A stretch of 64,000 nucleotides of DNA from Candolleomyces eurysporus. Lineage: Eukaryota; Basidiomycota; Agaricomycetes; Agaricales; Psathyrellaceae. The DNA lies in contig JANBPK010000820.1 of assembly GCA_027579435.1 (NCBI GenBank), positions 1 through 64,000 of the forward strand, read 5' to 3'. The stretch's first letter is position 1, and each line of letters opens with the position of its first letter. This document shows, one piece after another, positions 32,450 to 45,348 of this stretch. Under the pieces are notes generated by a model that saw only the letters and a program-made list of their open reading frames with translations, was not told where the DNA came from and did not search any database. The position numbers were made by a program, and so were the translations under genes.

Positions 32450-34332
32450 ATGGCTCACGTCCAGAGCGACACGACCCCGACAGTTCCATCCCCAGCAGAG
32501 TCGACGCCCGACTCTGGCCTCGACCTGAGGAACATCCAGGGAGATATTCTGTAGGTGTGAGACGCTGAAGGCCAAAGAAATCTACTGACATGACCCCTCA
32601 GGTCGGGTATGCCTAAGAAGACTGAGACCTTCTACTTCTTCCAGATCACCGATGCCCCTACCTTCCGTCAACATTTCCGTAACTTCGTGCCTCTTGTCAA
32701 GACTGTCGCTCAGGCCCTGAAGGACCGCGACGACATTGATAAGCACAAGAAGAAAGACGAAGGTCATGGAAACAAACCCCATGTCATCCCTATCGTCGGG
32801 GTCAACGTCTCCTTCTCTCATTTCGGTTTCCAGAAGGTAAGCCGTTGAGTGTTGGATCGACTATAAACAATGCTGACCGGTCCTATCCAGCTGGGCATCG
32901 ATGACACGAAGTTGATTGACCCAGCTTTCCTCATCGGACAGCGTCGGGATGCACAGGACCTTGGTGACAAGGGCACTGGCGACGGCGATTCCTTCGTGCC
33001 TGACTGGGATGATGGCTTCAAACAAGATATCCATGGCGTCTTCATCGTCTCAGGAGACAGTCACCCCACTGTGGACAAGAAGATCCAGGATATCGAGAAG
33101 CTGTTCAAGATCGGCACCAATGCCGCATCGTACAAGAAGATTGTCAGCATCCGTGGAGATGTTCGACCTGGAGACCAATCTGCTCATGAACAGTAAGTGC
33201 TTGGGAATTCTATGGACACCCACCGACAACGTCTGACCAATGGTGATCTCACATACAGCTTCGGGTACCTCGACGGAGTGTCTAACCCTACGATCATTGG
33301 GTTTGACAAGAACCCCCCTCCGGGCCCTAAGCCAGTCCAAGCTGGTGTGATCCTTCTTGGTCAAGAGGGCGACCAGAACAAGAATGATAGAGAACCTTGG
33401 ATGATCGATGGAAGCTTCTTGGCCTTCCGCCATCTTTTGCAGAATGTCCCAGAGTTTGACGAGTTCGTGAACAAGAATCGTCTTCAGCTGCCTGGCTTGA
33501 CGGAGAAAGAGGGAGCCGACCTTTTCGGCGCCAGATTGGTTGGTCGCTGGAAGAGTGGTAAGTTTCATTCTTCTTTTGCGACCGAAGCCTTGTATTCAAC
33601 AGATTAACAGGCGCACCTGTCGATTTGACTCCCTTCATTGATGACCCTGATCTGGCGGCGAACCCATTGAGGTGAGCGCAGTGGAAGATATGACCGTAGC
33701 AAGGGTGCTTACCATTATTCACTAGAAACAACAATTTCCACTTCTCTGCTGAAAGGGACTTCCAGAAGCTTTGCCCATTCGCTGCTCATGTTAGGAAGAC
33801 CAATCCCCGCGCTGATCTGGAAGAGCTCGGATTCTCGATTGACCGCAACAGAATTCTTCGACGGGGTATTCAGTTCGGGCCTGAAGTAACACGCGCCGAG
33901 AGACAGCAGAAGAAGACCCTCCACCGCCGTGGCTTGCTCTTCGCCTGCTACCAAAGCAGCATTGCCAACGGATTCCAGTTTATCCAGAAAAGTGAGCGTT
34001 GACAACTTGATGATCCTTGCTTGGCTGGGTATCTAACCACAAAACCAGGCTGGGCGAACAATCCCAACTTCCCCTTCGGAGAACAGACCCCCGAAACTCC
34101 TGGGTGAGAGAACCTGATACGAATAACGAAAAGCACCTGCTGACCTGCCAATAGTGTTGACCCTATCATAGGGCAGCTGCGTGGACAGACCGATCGCGGC
34201 CAGATGAGTGGCACCAATCCCAACACCCCCGCCACACCTGTCTCTCTTAATGACATTTGGGTGATCCCCCGAGGTGGAGAATACTTCTTCTCTCCATCTA
34301 TCAAGGCCCTGCGCGAAACCATTGCTGCCTGA
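32450..34332 (+). CDS. DyP-type peroxidase, 498 aa, 8 exons
   Basis: A haem peroxidase that uses H2O2 to oxidise dyes, phenolics and possibly lignin-related compounds. Exons: 32450-32550, 32602-32836, 32891-33192, 33259-33557, 33611-33671, 33726-33991, 34049-34103 and 34155-34332, total 1497 nt. The family motif GxxDG is present (FGYLDGVSNP) with the catalytic Asp. CPFAAHVRKTNPR carries the expected proximal haem His, and the Arg 21 residues later (DRNRIL) is in the position of the distal Arg. The protein starts without an obvious signal peptide (MAHVQSDTTPTVPSP), so an intracellular site or unconventional release is possible. An in-frame ATG at 32441 lies upstream; I prefer 32450 because ACCATGG is the better start context. 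Confidence 0.93.
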
Positions 34333-34512
34333 GTCTTGGGCATCGGTTTGACGGACAATGTTAGGACATTCGAATGAACGTGGACGTAGTTGACTTATGT
34401 ATAATGTACCGATGACTTCATGAATCCATTGATTGATCTACAATTACAAGTAATGTCAAGCGACCACCGAAGAACTCTCAACTTACAGCGCGGGATGGGG
34501 ACGTGCAGCAAA

Positions 34513-35213
34513 TCAGTATCTGTATCGAGTAGAGTAGTCTGATAGGAACGTCAGACCGCACGACCAGGAAGGCAATGATAGTAACAGGCCCACCTTTCGG
34601 AGAAACGACCAAACCTCGACCCTTGGAAGCACCTCTGTAGACGGTCTCAATGATATCGATTAACTGCGCTTCGGTCAGAGAGTGCCTCAAAAGAGAGCAG
34701 TGATTCAAACTCACTTCCTGCTTGTTATCCATCGCCCAATTACTGAAACCCCGAGCAAGATATGAGCACAGTCATTTCGAAAATAGGGCAGAAGCTTACA
34801 TCTTGTTATTGTTACCAGTCCCCAAATCAATCATGATGTGCTTATTCCTGCCCGAATGAAAGATAAGCAACTCAGTGGAGCTCTAGCAGCGAGCGTTCTG
34901 ACTCACCGATAAAAGAACATCACGGTGCATGGGTCATACAATTCATACATCTAGAAGACAATTAGCAGCGTGAGGGAGCCCTTTAGCATTTCCAACCCAC
35001 CTTGTTGAAGTCAGGAACATCTGTGATATCCACAAGGTATACGACAGCAAAGTTCTGAACCTTCTCTGAGATCCCATAAAGCGTTTCGTCCATTGTCATA
35101 CATTGGGGATCCCAGTCGTGACCAAATCTGATGACGACTACACGATCTTCCTCTGACTTTATGGCCTCATCGACGTGCCATCCAGAGGGCAGATGAGGAA
35201 GAAAGTAGGACAT
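34513..35213 (-). CDS. DIM1: U5 snRNP protein DIM1 (TXNL4A/DIB1 family), 142 aa
   Basis: A thioredoxin-fold component of U5 snRNP needed for assembly of the spliceosome. Exons: 35213-35001, 34950-34907, 34847-34800, 34742-34715, 34663-34594 and 34538-34513, total 429 nt, giving exactly the family length of 142 residues. The sequence reads MSYFLPHLPSGWHVDEAI, VVVIRFGHDWDPQCM, FAVVYLVDITDVPDFNKMYE, GTGNNNKINWAMDNKQE and ends SPKDYSTRYRY, as in DIM1 proteins of all eukaryotes. Six exons for 142 codons shows how intron-dense the genome is. It is divergent from the FAB1-like gene, 205 bp apart, so the promoters may be shared. Confidence 0.95.
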
Positions 35214-35417
35214 TTCGCAGCGAAGAAGTTCAGGCAGAGAGCGTAGACACGGTAGCACAGCTGGGTAGTTTGGTCATGGGAACTGTTACGTAATGGGAAT
35301 CGGCCAATGCCGGCCGGTTGTGTGCCGCATTTCCTCTCCCTGACCACTGCATTTATGGTGATTTCCATGCCATTATCCAGCATTCATTCTTGCTCTTAGC
35401 CCTCATGGTCGGCGACG

Positions 35418-38400
35418 ATGGCGAACCACAAGCCACTACCTGAGCTCCCAAACAGCCCAGACAGAAGTCCCAGTCCAATTCCAACCATCTTATCTACCGA
35501 ATTCCGCAGCCATAGGGCAGGATTGCTCAGACATGCTTTTGGGGAAGTCGAGGATGAAGGCATCGCGAAAAGAAGAGATGGATGGGTCCACGTCTTCGAG
35601 GAGGTCCTAGACCAGCTCAGCCTACGAATGAGCAGAGATAACTGGCTCGCCGGTCTGAAGAAGGGGAGACAGACGCGACGACCCGCGAAGGAGGCGAGCG
35701 ATGGCCATGGGGACCCTTCAAGAGCCACGAACGAGCGAAAAAGCAGCCCTTCTGGTGTAGAAGGAGTCCCATTTCCAACGGAGCCAAAGCCTCAACCACT
35801 AGATCGTATCCAGCAATTGGTATCGCACCCTCAGCAGGATGCAGCGTCCTCACATTTACTGCTTTGTGTGGCGCCACACGGCGACACGCGTCCTTTGCCT
35901 GTGGAGGACAGTGGATTCGACCTCGTAGCAGCCAACATTGGCTGTACACTAGACACCGGACACTTTGACTTGAGTAACGACGGATCGAATATCTTATTTG
36001 GACTAGACGACATTGAGGGTATGTTTTGTATCTTCCACCATGGTTAGACAGCTATTCACTCTTCGACAGACCTGGATTCGTTACGACTCGTGGGAGGTAC
36101 ATTCACCTTCAAAGGCTTGACGTCAGCCCAGCAACATAAAATCCTCTCCCGGCTCCTCAGATTCGGAATTTATGGTCAACTCTCCATGATATTGGAGCAG
36201 CATTTCCTCAAGGACTCCCACGTGCAACTGAAGATCCTTCGACCGAGGGCGATCCAGCCGTCCATCTCAGCACCCATCCGCAAGCAGCCAGTGGACGAAG
36301 CCCCGCCCAGAGGCAGGACCTCCCTGCTGCCTCTAGGATTCCTCAACATCTTTTCGAGAAAGTCGGGTCGTCCCAAGACCCCAGACCTCAGTCGAGGCAA
36401 CTCAATAGATCTTGGGAGTCTGTCCGAGACCCCGTTCTCATGGGCCTCTGAAACCGGTCTCCGACTACGTCGATTCTCCTTCATTGGAGCCTCACCCCCA
36501 CCTNCCCCCGAAGCCGTCCGAGCCAGATGCGCCTTTCGTCTCGGCCCTTGACCGCGTAGAACGCAGTCGAGGCTACCTTTCCACGTCTGCTGGGGTTTAT
36601 TTCGAGCCTCCTCTACTCTTGACCCATCTCGTTGACAAGGAGAAGGAACACCCCAAGCGTCGTGTGAAAGGCGACGAAAAGGTGGGACTCCGAACGTTGC
36701 TAGGATGGGAAGGCCGGGAAGCCCAAGGGAAGGGGATGTCGGGGTTAACTGGGTTCATTCGACACCAAGAGATATCGATCCTCGTTTCGCACCATGTACC
36801 GATCGCAGAACCGTCAGAGATCCCGTCAATACCGACATCGTCCTCCAACCTTCCTCAACCTGGCCTCAAGCTGTGTGGAAAGCCACAGTGGGTCACGTAC
36901 TGTTACTTCTCGCATGACCCTCACAAGGACAAGTCGCTAGGAGAGGCGTTACTTGGATTTGTGTCCGACGGCAAGCTTCCTTGCGAGCAGGGTGGGTGCA
37001 GCTATATCCGTGGGCAACATCAACTGCACTTGATACACGGTGGCGTTCGGATTGTGGTAAAGGTCGACACAGCTGAGGTCGATCACGCCACTGAAGGGAT
37101 TCATGCATGGGAATCGTGCGCGGTTTGCGGCGCACACAACGCTCAACTTGAGCTATCGGATGGCTCATGGTGAGTTTTTATCACTTTTCGTGCATACCCT
37201 TACTAATGAAATTCAAGGCTTTTCTCGTTCTCCAAATTCCTTGAACTGCTCATCTATTCTCCAACGCTCTGTAAGATCACCCCACCGCTATGCGAGCACA
37301 CCACCCCAGAGACTACACCGTCGACTGGACTTCCAACGTCCAGGTTCAACATAATAAGGCATTTCTCTACGCCAACGGGGAGCGTAACCCTTTCACTCTC
37401 GGCCATCGAGGATGTCTTCGAGGTGCGGGTGCCCCGAATACAGATTCGGTATGGAGAGGAAAAGGTATCTCGGACTTCAACGGGAACCTCTGAACAGGGT
37501 GATGACGTCGAAAGTGACAAGCGTGCACTCAGACGTGAAATTCGACAATGGTGGGAGTGTGTATCTGATCATGTCGATAAACTGGTATGTCACATCGTCA
37601 TAATTGTCGTATGTGCTGTACTAACACCATACCTTTCCAGGAGGAAATCATGACCGGAGAAGATGCACCGTTGACAAACCACTCGAAGGCCCTGCCGCGA
37701 TTGCCTTCCAGTGATGATGCGTATGAATCCTTTGATCTTACCACCCGATCGTCTTTCTCTGCATTTTCCTCAACCACAACATCCTCTACGGCGACGTCTT
37801 CGTCCTCTGTGAGCAATGTTACACCCAATTCCGTCAGCAAGAAGCAGGACTATTTCCCATCGCAAGGTTCTGCTATTGCAGAGACCATACCCGAAGAACC
37901 TGAGGGATTGTCTTCGTCGTCGTCAGAGACTCCCACCGCCACCGTTTCTGCCGCGCCCAGCAAGGACGACATGCCCGTTGTTAGATTGGCTAATCTGCGG
38001 CACAGTCTGCAACGGATGGAGCAGAATCTCTATATTGAGCTTGCGAAGACACCAGTGACTTCTTTGAACGATGTGCGGAGGCAATTCCTTGCTGCTGCGC
38101 GGGGTACGCAGAAACGGTTGTCGGCCTGGAAGAAGAAGCATCTCGGGTCGAAATCTGGGCATGTTGGGGATTTGGTCGCCACGGAGCCGGACTGGTGGAA
38201 TCCAGGATGCCATGCTGTCCCCGGGGTGAATATTATTGTTCGTGAAGGTGATTGGGGGAGTATTATTGCTTTTACGTTGAGGTAAGATTTCTCTTGTCAT
38301 CTCTCTAACGGGACCTCGTTTAACATTGGGACTTTTATCTTTGTCTTAGCTCGAAAGACTACCACAACGAGCTCGCCAACCTCATTTTCCGGAGGGCGAC

Positions 38401-40514
38401 TTCAGCGCACCCGAGCCCTACCGCTGAAACACCCGCTCCAACGATCGCTCCTTCGTTCTTCTCTGTGGCGAGCGGGTATCGCTTCTTCACATCTCAATCT
38501 AAACTTCAGCCAGACCCCGATCAAGACGACATTGTATGGCAGGATATGGAATCCTATTCGGCCGTGATCACACGCAAGGAGCATACACGCGACCCAACGA
38601 CCTTATTATCCATCCGCGATGTCCTCAGAAAAGGCAGTATTCCCGTTGAGGTGGTTGCTCAGCCAGCCTCAACATCGCCAGCTACGATCACCGGGGTGAC
38701 TCAACGTTCAAAACCAGATGTTGGGGTGTCTATGAAAGAGGCGGACGGCCAGGTTGTGACTTCCCAGGATCATGCTGGAAGTGTGGAAAAGTTGTTGCAT
38801 GATCTGGAGTCGCACACGTCGGGGGAGGCGGTGGCCCCCTCAGGACAACCTCCACGGCCCCCATCTGTGGCGGCGTCCGATAACGCGTCTACCATCAACT
38901 CCGGTACGCTGAACGCGCGACGGGCTAGACAACTGGAGTCCGCTTCTGTTGCTTCTCTGTCTGGGGGATCGGATGGGACGGCTGGGAAGGATGGTGCTGC
39001 TCCGTCTGCTGCAGCTGCTGCCGGATCGGATGGGTCAACTACATCAGCTGAGACTCGTGCTCCCACTCTACCTCCGAAGGATCCGCCCACAGTTCCACCC
39101 AAGGATGAAGAGATCTCACCAACGAGACAGTCGACTGGTGCAACAACAGCAAGTACTGCTTCGTCCATCGCTAATACCATCGCGTCAAGCCTAATGAGGT
39201 TTGTTACAACCAACCAAGAGAATGCTCCTCCCCTTCCGCCTCTCCCCCCACCACCACGTCATCATGGNCTTCTCAACGCGGATATTGATGCTATAGACGA
39301 ACGCCCGCATATCAAGTACGATTGGACGGTTGGGAAGAGGCTCAAATTCAGCTGTACAATCTATTACGCGAAGCACTTTGATTATCTCAGGAGGAGGTGT
39401 GGGATTGATAACAGTTTCGTGCAGAGTTTGTCGAGGAGCAGTAATTGGGCTGCAGAGGGAGGGAAGAGCAAGTCGAATTTCTGGAAGACGAGCGATGACA
39501 GGTTCATCATCAAGACGTTGGTGAATGCGTGGAACGTGGCCGATTTGTGCGTTCGCAAACGGTNTATCTCTTCGCTGTCTCTGACTGTTTCGTTTGATGT
39601 TATCTAGGCAATTTTTGATCGACCTTGCACCTTCGTATTTCCGGTATATGGAATCGACCGCTAATAAAGCGACGGTGTTGGCGAAACTTTTCGGTTTCTA
39701 CACCATTGAAATCAGGAACTTGGAGACGGGGAATGTCCAATCGAAGGTTGACCTGCTCGTGATGGAGAACCTCTTCTATGACCAGAAAGTTAGCAAGACG
39801 TTTGATTTGAAGGGGATNCAAGGTCGTAAAGTCAAGCCAAGTACCCACAATGGAGGTACTACGAAGACGTTGTTTGATGGCGAGTGGATTGAAGGTGTGT
39901 TTCCCTGGCTGGAGTGGGATGGGATCGTTGAATTGACGGTGTATCTCGTAGGCCTGCAGAAGACGCTGATGCTCGTTCGGCCACACTCGAAGCGCATCCT
40001 CCAGGATGCTATTAGGAGTGATGCGGAATTTTTGGCAAAGAGTAACATTATGGACTACTCGTAAATCCTTCTATTGCTTCGAGTGGTCCTATTCGCTTAA
40101 ACCATCTTCCCTCTACTGCAGACTTCTGCTCGGCATCGATGAGACGAAGAAAGAGATTGCTTGTGGTCTTGTTGACACTATCGGTGCGTTCTCCTTGAAA
40201 TTCACCGCCTATGATGGTTTGTAACCCATGCTCTGCCAGGGAGCTACACTTTCGCCAAGACGCTTGAATACAAAGCCAAGAATGGCCTTCAACCAGGGAA
40301 GGAAGTCACTGTCATGCCCCCAGGCGACTATCAAGATCGTTTTGTGAAGACCCTTGAAGGCTACTTCGTCGCGTGTCCTGGTATGCNTCGTTTGCGTTCA
40401 TTTCGATTCTGTCAAGNCTTAATGTGTCACTTTGCTTTCATAGACAAATGGTCGAAACCCCTGGACGANTCCATGNTTATAAGCGACCCTGACCAGCTCC
40501 CTAGCGTGTTGTGA
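35418..40514 (+). CDS. FAB1: FAB1/PIKfyve-type PtdIns3P 5-kinase without FYVE domain, 1524 aa
   Basis: Makes PtdIns(3,5)P2 on endosomes and vacuoles. Exons: 35418-36018, 36070-37169, 37218-37584, 37641-38281, 38350-39546, 39608-39894, 39952-40060, 40122-40183, 40240-40380 and 40444-40514. Omitting one N (36504) gives 4575 nt in frame. Residues ~450-700 hold the conserved Cys-rich region (SHDPHKDKSLGEALLGFV, PCEQGGCSYIRG, AVCGAHNAQ, FSKFLELLIYSPTLC, CEH). A low-complexity Ser/Thr/Ala linker follows. The C-terminal kinase shows FIIKTL (Lys), TFDLKG, IMDYSLLLGIDE and ends PPGDYQDRFVKTLEGYF. No FYVE finger and no clear TCP-1/chaperonin part is seen, and the protein is shorter than the usual ~2000 residues, so it may be a paralogue rather than the main FAB1. 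LKGxQGRKV replaces the usual LKGSxxxR; the base before Q is N. Confidence 0.85.
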
Positions 40515-41040
40515 TTTATAGGTCGTTAATACCCGAAACGAGATCGATATCACGAAACATTCACGCCGGGTTCACGTTCTTTTTTACCCCCTCATCATTC
40601 ATTATGCATTATGCTTCATTGATGGACACGCATTGGACTCTTCTCCTTGTAACACTATGTAGGACAACTGGGTGCTGGTAGCTGTTAGTGGTATGTAGTA
40701 TATGTATAAAAATAGTAAACACGTCCATCATGCCCATGTGAGCCGAGAACTGCCATTGTTTACGCGTTGTTTGCTCGTCGACTGTAATGCAAACAAAGCC
40801 ATCTTCAGTNGTCGCGTCGCGAAAAAGCGCCGAGCCAAGTCGACCTTTCTCCTGACGAACCATAATCTCCATTCCGCTGGTACGCTGTGCCCGCCATTTT
40901 CCTCGGGAGAACCGCCCTTCAAATAAAGAGTAAAAATTGCGACTATGACACAAAACAGTGAATGTATGCGGTCTCGCTGATATATGAAGTNTTGAGACGA
41001 TTTGCATCGAACTGACGACTTCACCATCTGACCGCATAGA
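40515..41040. other. Spacer between FAB1-like and cyclin-like genes
   Basis: It is likely the 3' UTR of the first gene and 5' region of the second. Minus-strand frames here are interrupted by Ns and lack any family resemblance. Confidence 0.4.
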
Positions 41041-41099
41041 CAACGACAGTGCAACAGAGCTACCGAGCACCTTCTCTCCCGAAATTTGCTCATCACCTA

Positions 41100-43151
41100 T
41101 AAACTACAAAGCTCTGCATCCAAGCTCAGACGCACCGGAAGCGCCGGTTTCCAGCAGTCCAGGAGCCCGATCCTCNCCTCTGGTTTCCAGCCAGTCTTCG
41201 GTCGTGTCAGTCGAATGTGCCTACTCGGTCTCGGACACTGACTCTTGCGAGACTACTGAGTCCAGGATCTCAAAAAATCTCAACGTTGATCACGGACAGA
41301 GCGACGAGTTTGCTGAGCAGCTTACAGACCGTCTTCTATTTATCGCCGCTTCACAAGATCCAGGTGATGCGCGAAAAGGGCTGCCCTTTGGAGCCGAGAG
41401 TTCTGCTAGTCACNCTAGGGACTTGACTCCGCGTGCCTTCAGGATCGTCAAGAGGNCGTATTCTTGTTCCTTGTCGCCGGAATCTTCGCCCCATTCTTCC
41501 AAAGTTAGGAGANTTGACTANGACCAACATGTCAGTATCAAGTACCCGCTAAGATGTCGGCTCTTCTCACATGGATTCTGATTTAGGGTGCTTTTGAAAC
41601 GCCCACAGAACCTGCTACGCCGATTCCTCCATCTCGNCGATGGTGTGCNGAAGTTCCCGCTATCGCTCCCCCGGTTTCCTATGTGCCTCGCTTGCCTCTC
41701 AGCTCNGAGACAGAGGCCAAGATTCGGCTCGGGAAATTNTTGGATAGGGAAGGNAAAGAGCGGACTCGAGATGGCTTGCTTGAGGNGCCTCGGAAGANTG
41801 GCATTCAAGATCCCGACCAGGAGGCGGCGGTCTTCCTCTCGAATCTCAAACAAGCTGCGTCATTAAAGAATCCCCAGAACTGGGAACGACGGATNACTAT
41901 CGGCAGAGATCTCAGGGAAAGGGTGATAGACTGGCTNATTGGAGTAATTTTTGTTCAATCGCAACTTGTCAAAGTCTGACNGTCTAACCTCCAAGGTTCT
42001 ACCAAAGCACGCTTCGGGACGGTGCTCACCTTGGAGATCTGAATCTTCTTCAGCCAGCTCCGCCAATTCGTCTTTCTCATCGACTTCGTCTACTACCAGC
42101 TGCGAAATCTCTAACTTGTATGATCAACTGGCGACCTGCCCTGAAACGCGGTTCCACGCTGTCTGGATGTTCCTTCGTTACTTCTGGCTNGTTTCCTTAC
42201 TGGACGACGGTAGCAAATCGGAGGTTGGAAGCCGCGAAGGCAGCCCCTCCACCCTTCCTACGAAGGTTAAAGCTGACGAAGNATTTGAACTACCTATCTG
42301 GGACACAGCGATCGCTTGTCTGGCACTTAGCGTTAAGGTTTGTGATTGTGGACTTGGTTCTAGGCGATTTNGGAATGCAACTGAACAACTTCTCAGTTCC
42401 ATCGCGACTTCTTGGTGCCTCTTTACCCGGTTCAGTCCCATGAGTTTCTTACATTGGCTCCGCATGAAATCTGCTATGAGGACTTCGAGGCAATACTTCT
42501 TCGATCTTGACCCCGTTTTGCTCTGACCTCGTTCATTACTCAAGGCTACTCAACGCGATGTTTTGAAAGCTCTCTCGTACTCGGTCGGTGTTAGTCCTCA
42601 GGCTATTTTAGATGAACTCTGGGCTGCACTACCTTCCCTGAGGGAGGTAATGAGCTTTGATGGAGGTTGGAACGCGCTACAAAAGGAAGTTTGGTTCCGA
42701 CTGTACGACATTCTTTATGGTACGATCTACTTCCTGAATATGATTTGTCGACTCCCTTGTTGACTCATCTCGTACTACAAGCTCCAGACATCTTACGATT
42801 CCCTCAATCACATCTTGTCGCCATCGGTCTGATCGATTCTCTCATTCCATGTCTTGCTACCAGGTACGAATACCAGGCCGCTTGGCACGCGAAAACTGTG
42901 AGGCGGATAGCGCGGACTCGGAACTTTCTCGACAGCAAGGAAAGGTTTACCAAAAGGGCCACCGAAGACGCTGAAGGGATCATTCTCGACGTCCAAGCAG
43001 TCGTAGGCATTTCCGATGTGTGTTTTATGTTCCTGAAGATGGGCGAACTTAATGACTGACTGTCAACTGATTCTAGGGTCAGTTGATCGAGTGCCGTACT
43101 TGGTGGTCAGAGACCCTGGCACGCTTGAACGCNGGCGAAACTGTAGTCTAA
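41100..43151 (+). CDS. Cyclin-box protein (5' end uncertain)
   Basis: Supported exons: ..-41530, 41587-41943, 41996-42337, 42397-~42490, ~42544-42719, 42782-43017 and 43077-43151. A Ser/Pro/Thr-rich N-terminus precedes LRERVIDWLIG, a cyclin-N signature. WDTAIACLALSVKFHRDFLVPLYP and VLKALSYSVGVSPQAILDELW form the rest of the cyclin fold; a helical C-terminus follows (DILRFPQSHLVAIGLIDSLI). It probably activates a CDK. The insertion of ~70 Ser-rich residues after the first helix is odd for a cyclin. The exon boundary near 42490-42543 needs a GC donor (or hides a frame break), and no ATG is seen in frame between 40985 and 41204, so an upstream exon is missing. Many single Ns occur. CDK partner and phase are unknown. 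Confidence 0.6.
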
Positions 43152-43983
43152 GGATTCGAACGTTTTGTCCAAAGTTGGCATTCCAATTCTCCTTTGTTTC
43201 TCCTACNTGTGGCGACGCACCGTTTTAGAAGTACCCTTGGAAAGCAGGTTCCGTCGCGTTCGCTTGTCATTCTGGGGCACCACACTTGACACTTCCAATG
43301 CCATCGGCAAAATTTTGGTGTCTGGGAAGGCCCGGGGTCTCATGAATTCCCTTGGTGAGTCATTGGAAGTCACTGGGGAGGTCATCTGTGCCTAGTAGCC
43401 AGTGGTGTTTTCGGACGGAGCTCGTTGCACGAAAAAGTTTAGAACGTGGAAACGTTTTACGTGCTGTGNTACCGGCGCCGACTTCGCATCAAACATTCAT
43501 GAATTCACACATTCGAAGGATTATGGTTCAATCCGGCAACGTCTGCCAACATTCGAAGAGACCCTCTTTAAAACGTGCTCATCGCCAAGCATGTCCTACT
43601 CGGTACGTCCAGTCCGCATATAGCATTAGAGGCACTGATCCTTACGCGCGTTTCAAGCGAGAACGAAGAGAGCGAGTCGCGGCTCTACGAAAACGCTTGG
43701 TCCAAACATTTTGGGGTGCTGTCGTGACATCACCTGATTGCCAAGCCAACATTGCCTGGCATCCAAATTTAGGTCGAGAAACATTTCGCGACAACTCCTA
43801 TTCTTCCGAAGCCTCGGACCTTAGACCTTTTCCTGAAACCCCAGACTGTGAAAATATGGACCGGAGCATGCAAATGATCGCATTCTTTCATCATCTCGAG
43901 GCTAGCAACCCTGGATACACGTCCAGTCTATTTTATACTCTCGCAATAGCGCGTTCTTCCCCACACTCCACCCCCACCCCGCC
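43152..43983 (+). other. Protein-like fragments without a gene model
   Basis: Two overlapping plus-strand frames contain protein-like stretches (FRTWKRFTCC, ADFASNIHEFTHSKDYGSIR, RQRLPTFEETLFKTC, then DPYARFKRERRERVAALRKR after a possible short intron starting GTACGT at about 43609). No start, no stop placement and no family is certain. It may be an extra gene or a remnant of one. Confidence 0.3.
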
Positions 43984-45348
43984 ATGTCGTCCTCCACATC
44001 TTTCATACCACCGGAACTGGTCGAAATTATCGTTGGTTTCGTCTCGCATCGACCAACGCTGAGAGAATGCTCTCTTGCTGGCCGTGCGTTCACCTTGACC
44101 GCTCAAAAGGGTCTCTTCCGCGAAGTTGTGCTCTCCCCACCATTGTCTTGCAGCCAGAAACACACCCCTGCCCACCACTTCTTGGCCCTTCTGGCCTCTT
44201 CACCCCACCTCGCACCTTTCGTACATTCCCTCATCATTGAATGCGAAGATTCCGTCGAGGGCCAGCCATGGCTCTACAATGACAACGACCTTCAGCACAT
44301 TCTACCACTGCTCACCAACCTATCCAAAATTTCGGTCAATGGTCGAATTCAGCCCGAAGACGAGCGGATATCGGGCAAGGCCAACCTTTCCTGGACCTCC
44401 CTTTCCTCATCACTACGTTCAGCCCTCGCGTCAATCATCCGTTCAGGCTCAGTCATAGACCTCGAGTTGGGAGGCTTCAGTCGCATTCCGGTTTCCTCGG
44501 TCATCGATTCATGTTCGCGCTTGAAGAAGCTCTCGTTGCTCCCTCTCTACCTCGTCGACGATACACCTTTACCTGAGTCTGAGCCAGATGCAAGCGGCGT
44601 CCAAGTTCCTCCCGAACACCGCGTTCACTTGGAAGACATCAAAATCAAACAAACCGCCATTTCCCTCCGAAGGACCACCGAGTGGCTGCTCAGCCCAACC
44701 TGCCACCTCGATGTCCGGCAGCTCAAGAGGTTCCACTTTGAGGTCTCGACGCTGGAAGACCACCGTCATATTTCAATGATAGTGGAGGCCTGTGCCGATT
44801 CCTTGGAGCGCCTTGAGCTCAACCCTGGCTCGGAAGGTTAGTTAGTTCTTCGTCATTCCGACGTCATTTTGCGGCCGTGCTGACTCATCCTCCTAGTTAA
44901 CTCTATTTGCCATCTCCTCCGCCCTGTCTCCATCGAGCGAACTGGCGTTCCAGACCTGTCGTTAGCACCTCTGAAGGCGCTGAGGTCACTCAAGATTAAT
45001 GCCAAGGTTCTCATGTTCAAGCTCAACAACAACCGCTTCAGCGATCCTTTGCCATGGATTGTCTCACTCCTCTCAACTCTCCCCGACGACAATAGCCTTT
45101 CAGAACTCGAGCTCCGCTTTACCTCGCAGTTGAATCAGCAAATTCTTGAACGGGTTTCATGGTTCAACCTTTCGTCTACTCTTCTGTCCAGGAAGTTCCG
45201 CAGTTTGAAGCATGTGACGTTCACTTTCCCCCCGTCAGCCAAAGGCCACATTATCGACGACCGTCCACTCTGGGTTAAAGACACCCTCAACCAAAATAAA
45301 CACCTCTCCCCGCTTATTTCCCGGGGACTGCTGCATTTTGATATTTAG
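43984..45348 (+). CDS. F-box-like / leucine-rich protein, 434 aa
   Basis: Exons are 43984-44836 and 44897-45348 with a 60-nt intron, total 1305 nt. The N-terminus (FIPPELVEIIVGFVSHRPTL, then ECSLAGRAFTLTAQKGLFRE) is the shortened F-box variant common in Agaricomycetes. The remainder has scattered leucine-rich repeats (HILPLLTNLSKISV, SRLKKLSLLPLYLVD, ALRSLKINAKVL). It would be a substrate-recognition protein for an SCF ligase; the substrate is unknown. The ATG at 43984 sits in ACCCCGCCATGTCG context and is the only one that keeps the F-box at the N-terminus. Confidence 0.75.

Noticed and set aside
32582..33734. Minus-strand frames of 80-170 codons
   Set aside because: Antisense to the DyP exons, which have clear family motifs and splice junctions.
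43352..44062. 236-codon plus-strand gene
   Set aside because: It overlaps the start of the F-box-like gene in another frame and shows mixed coding signals; kept only as unexplained fragments.
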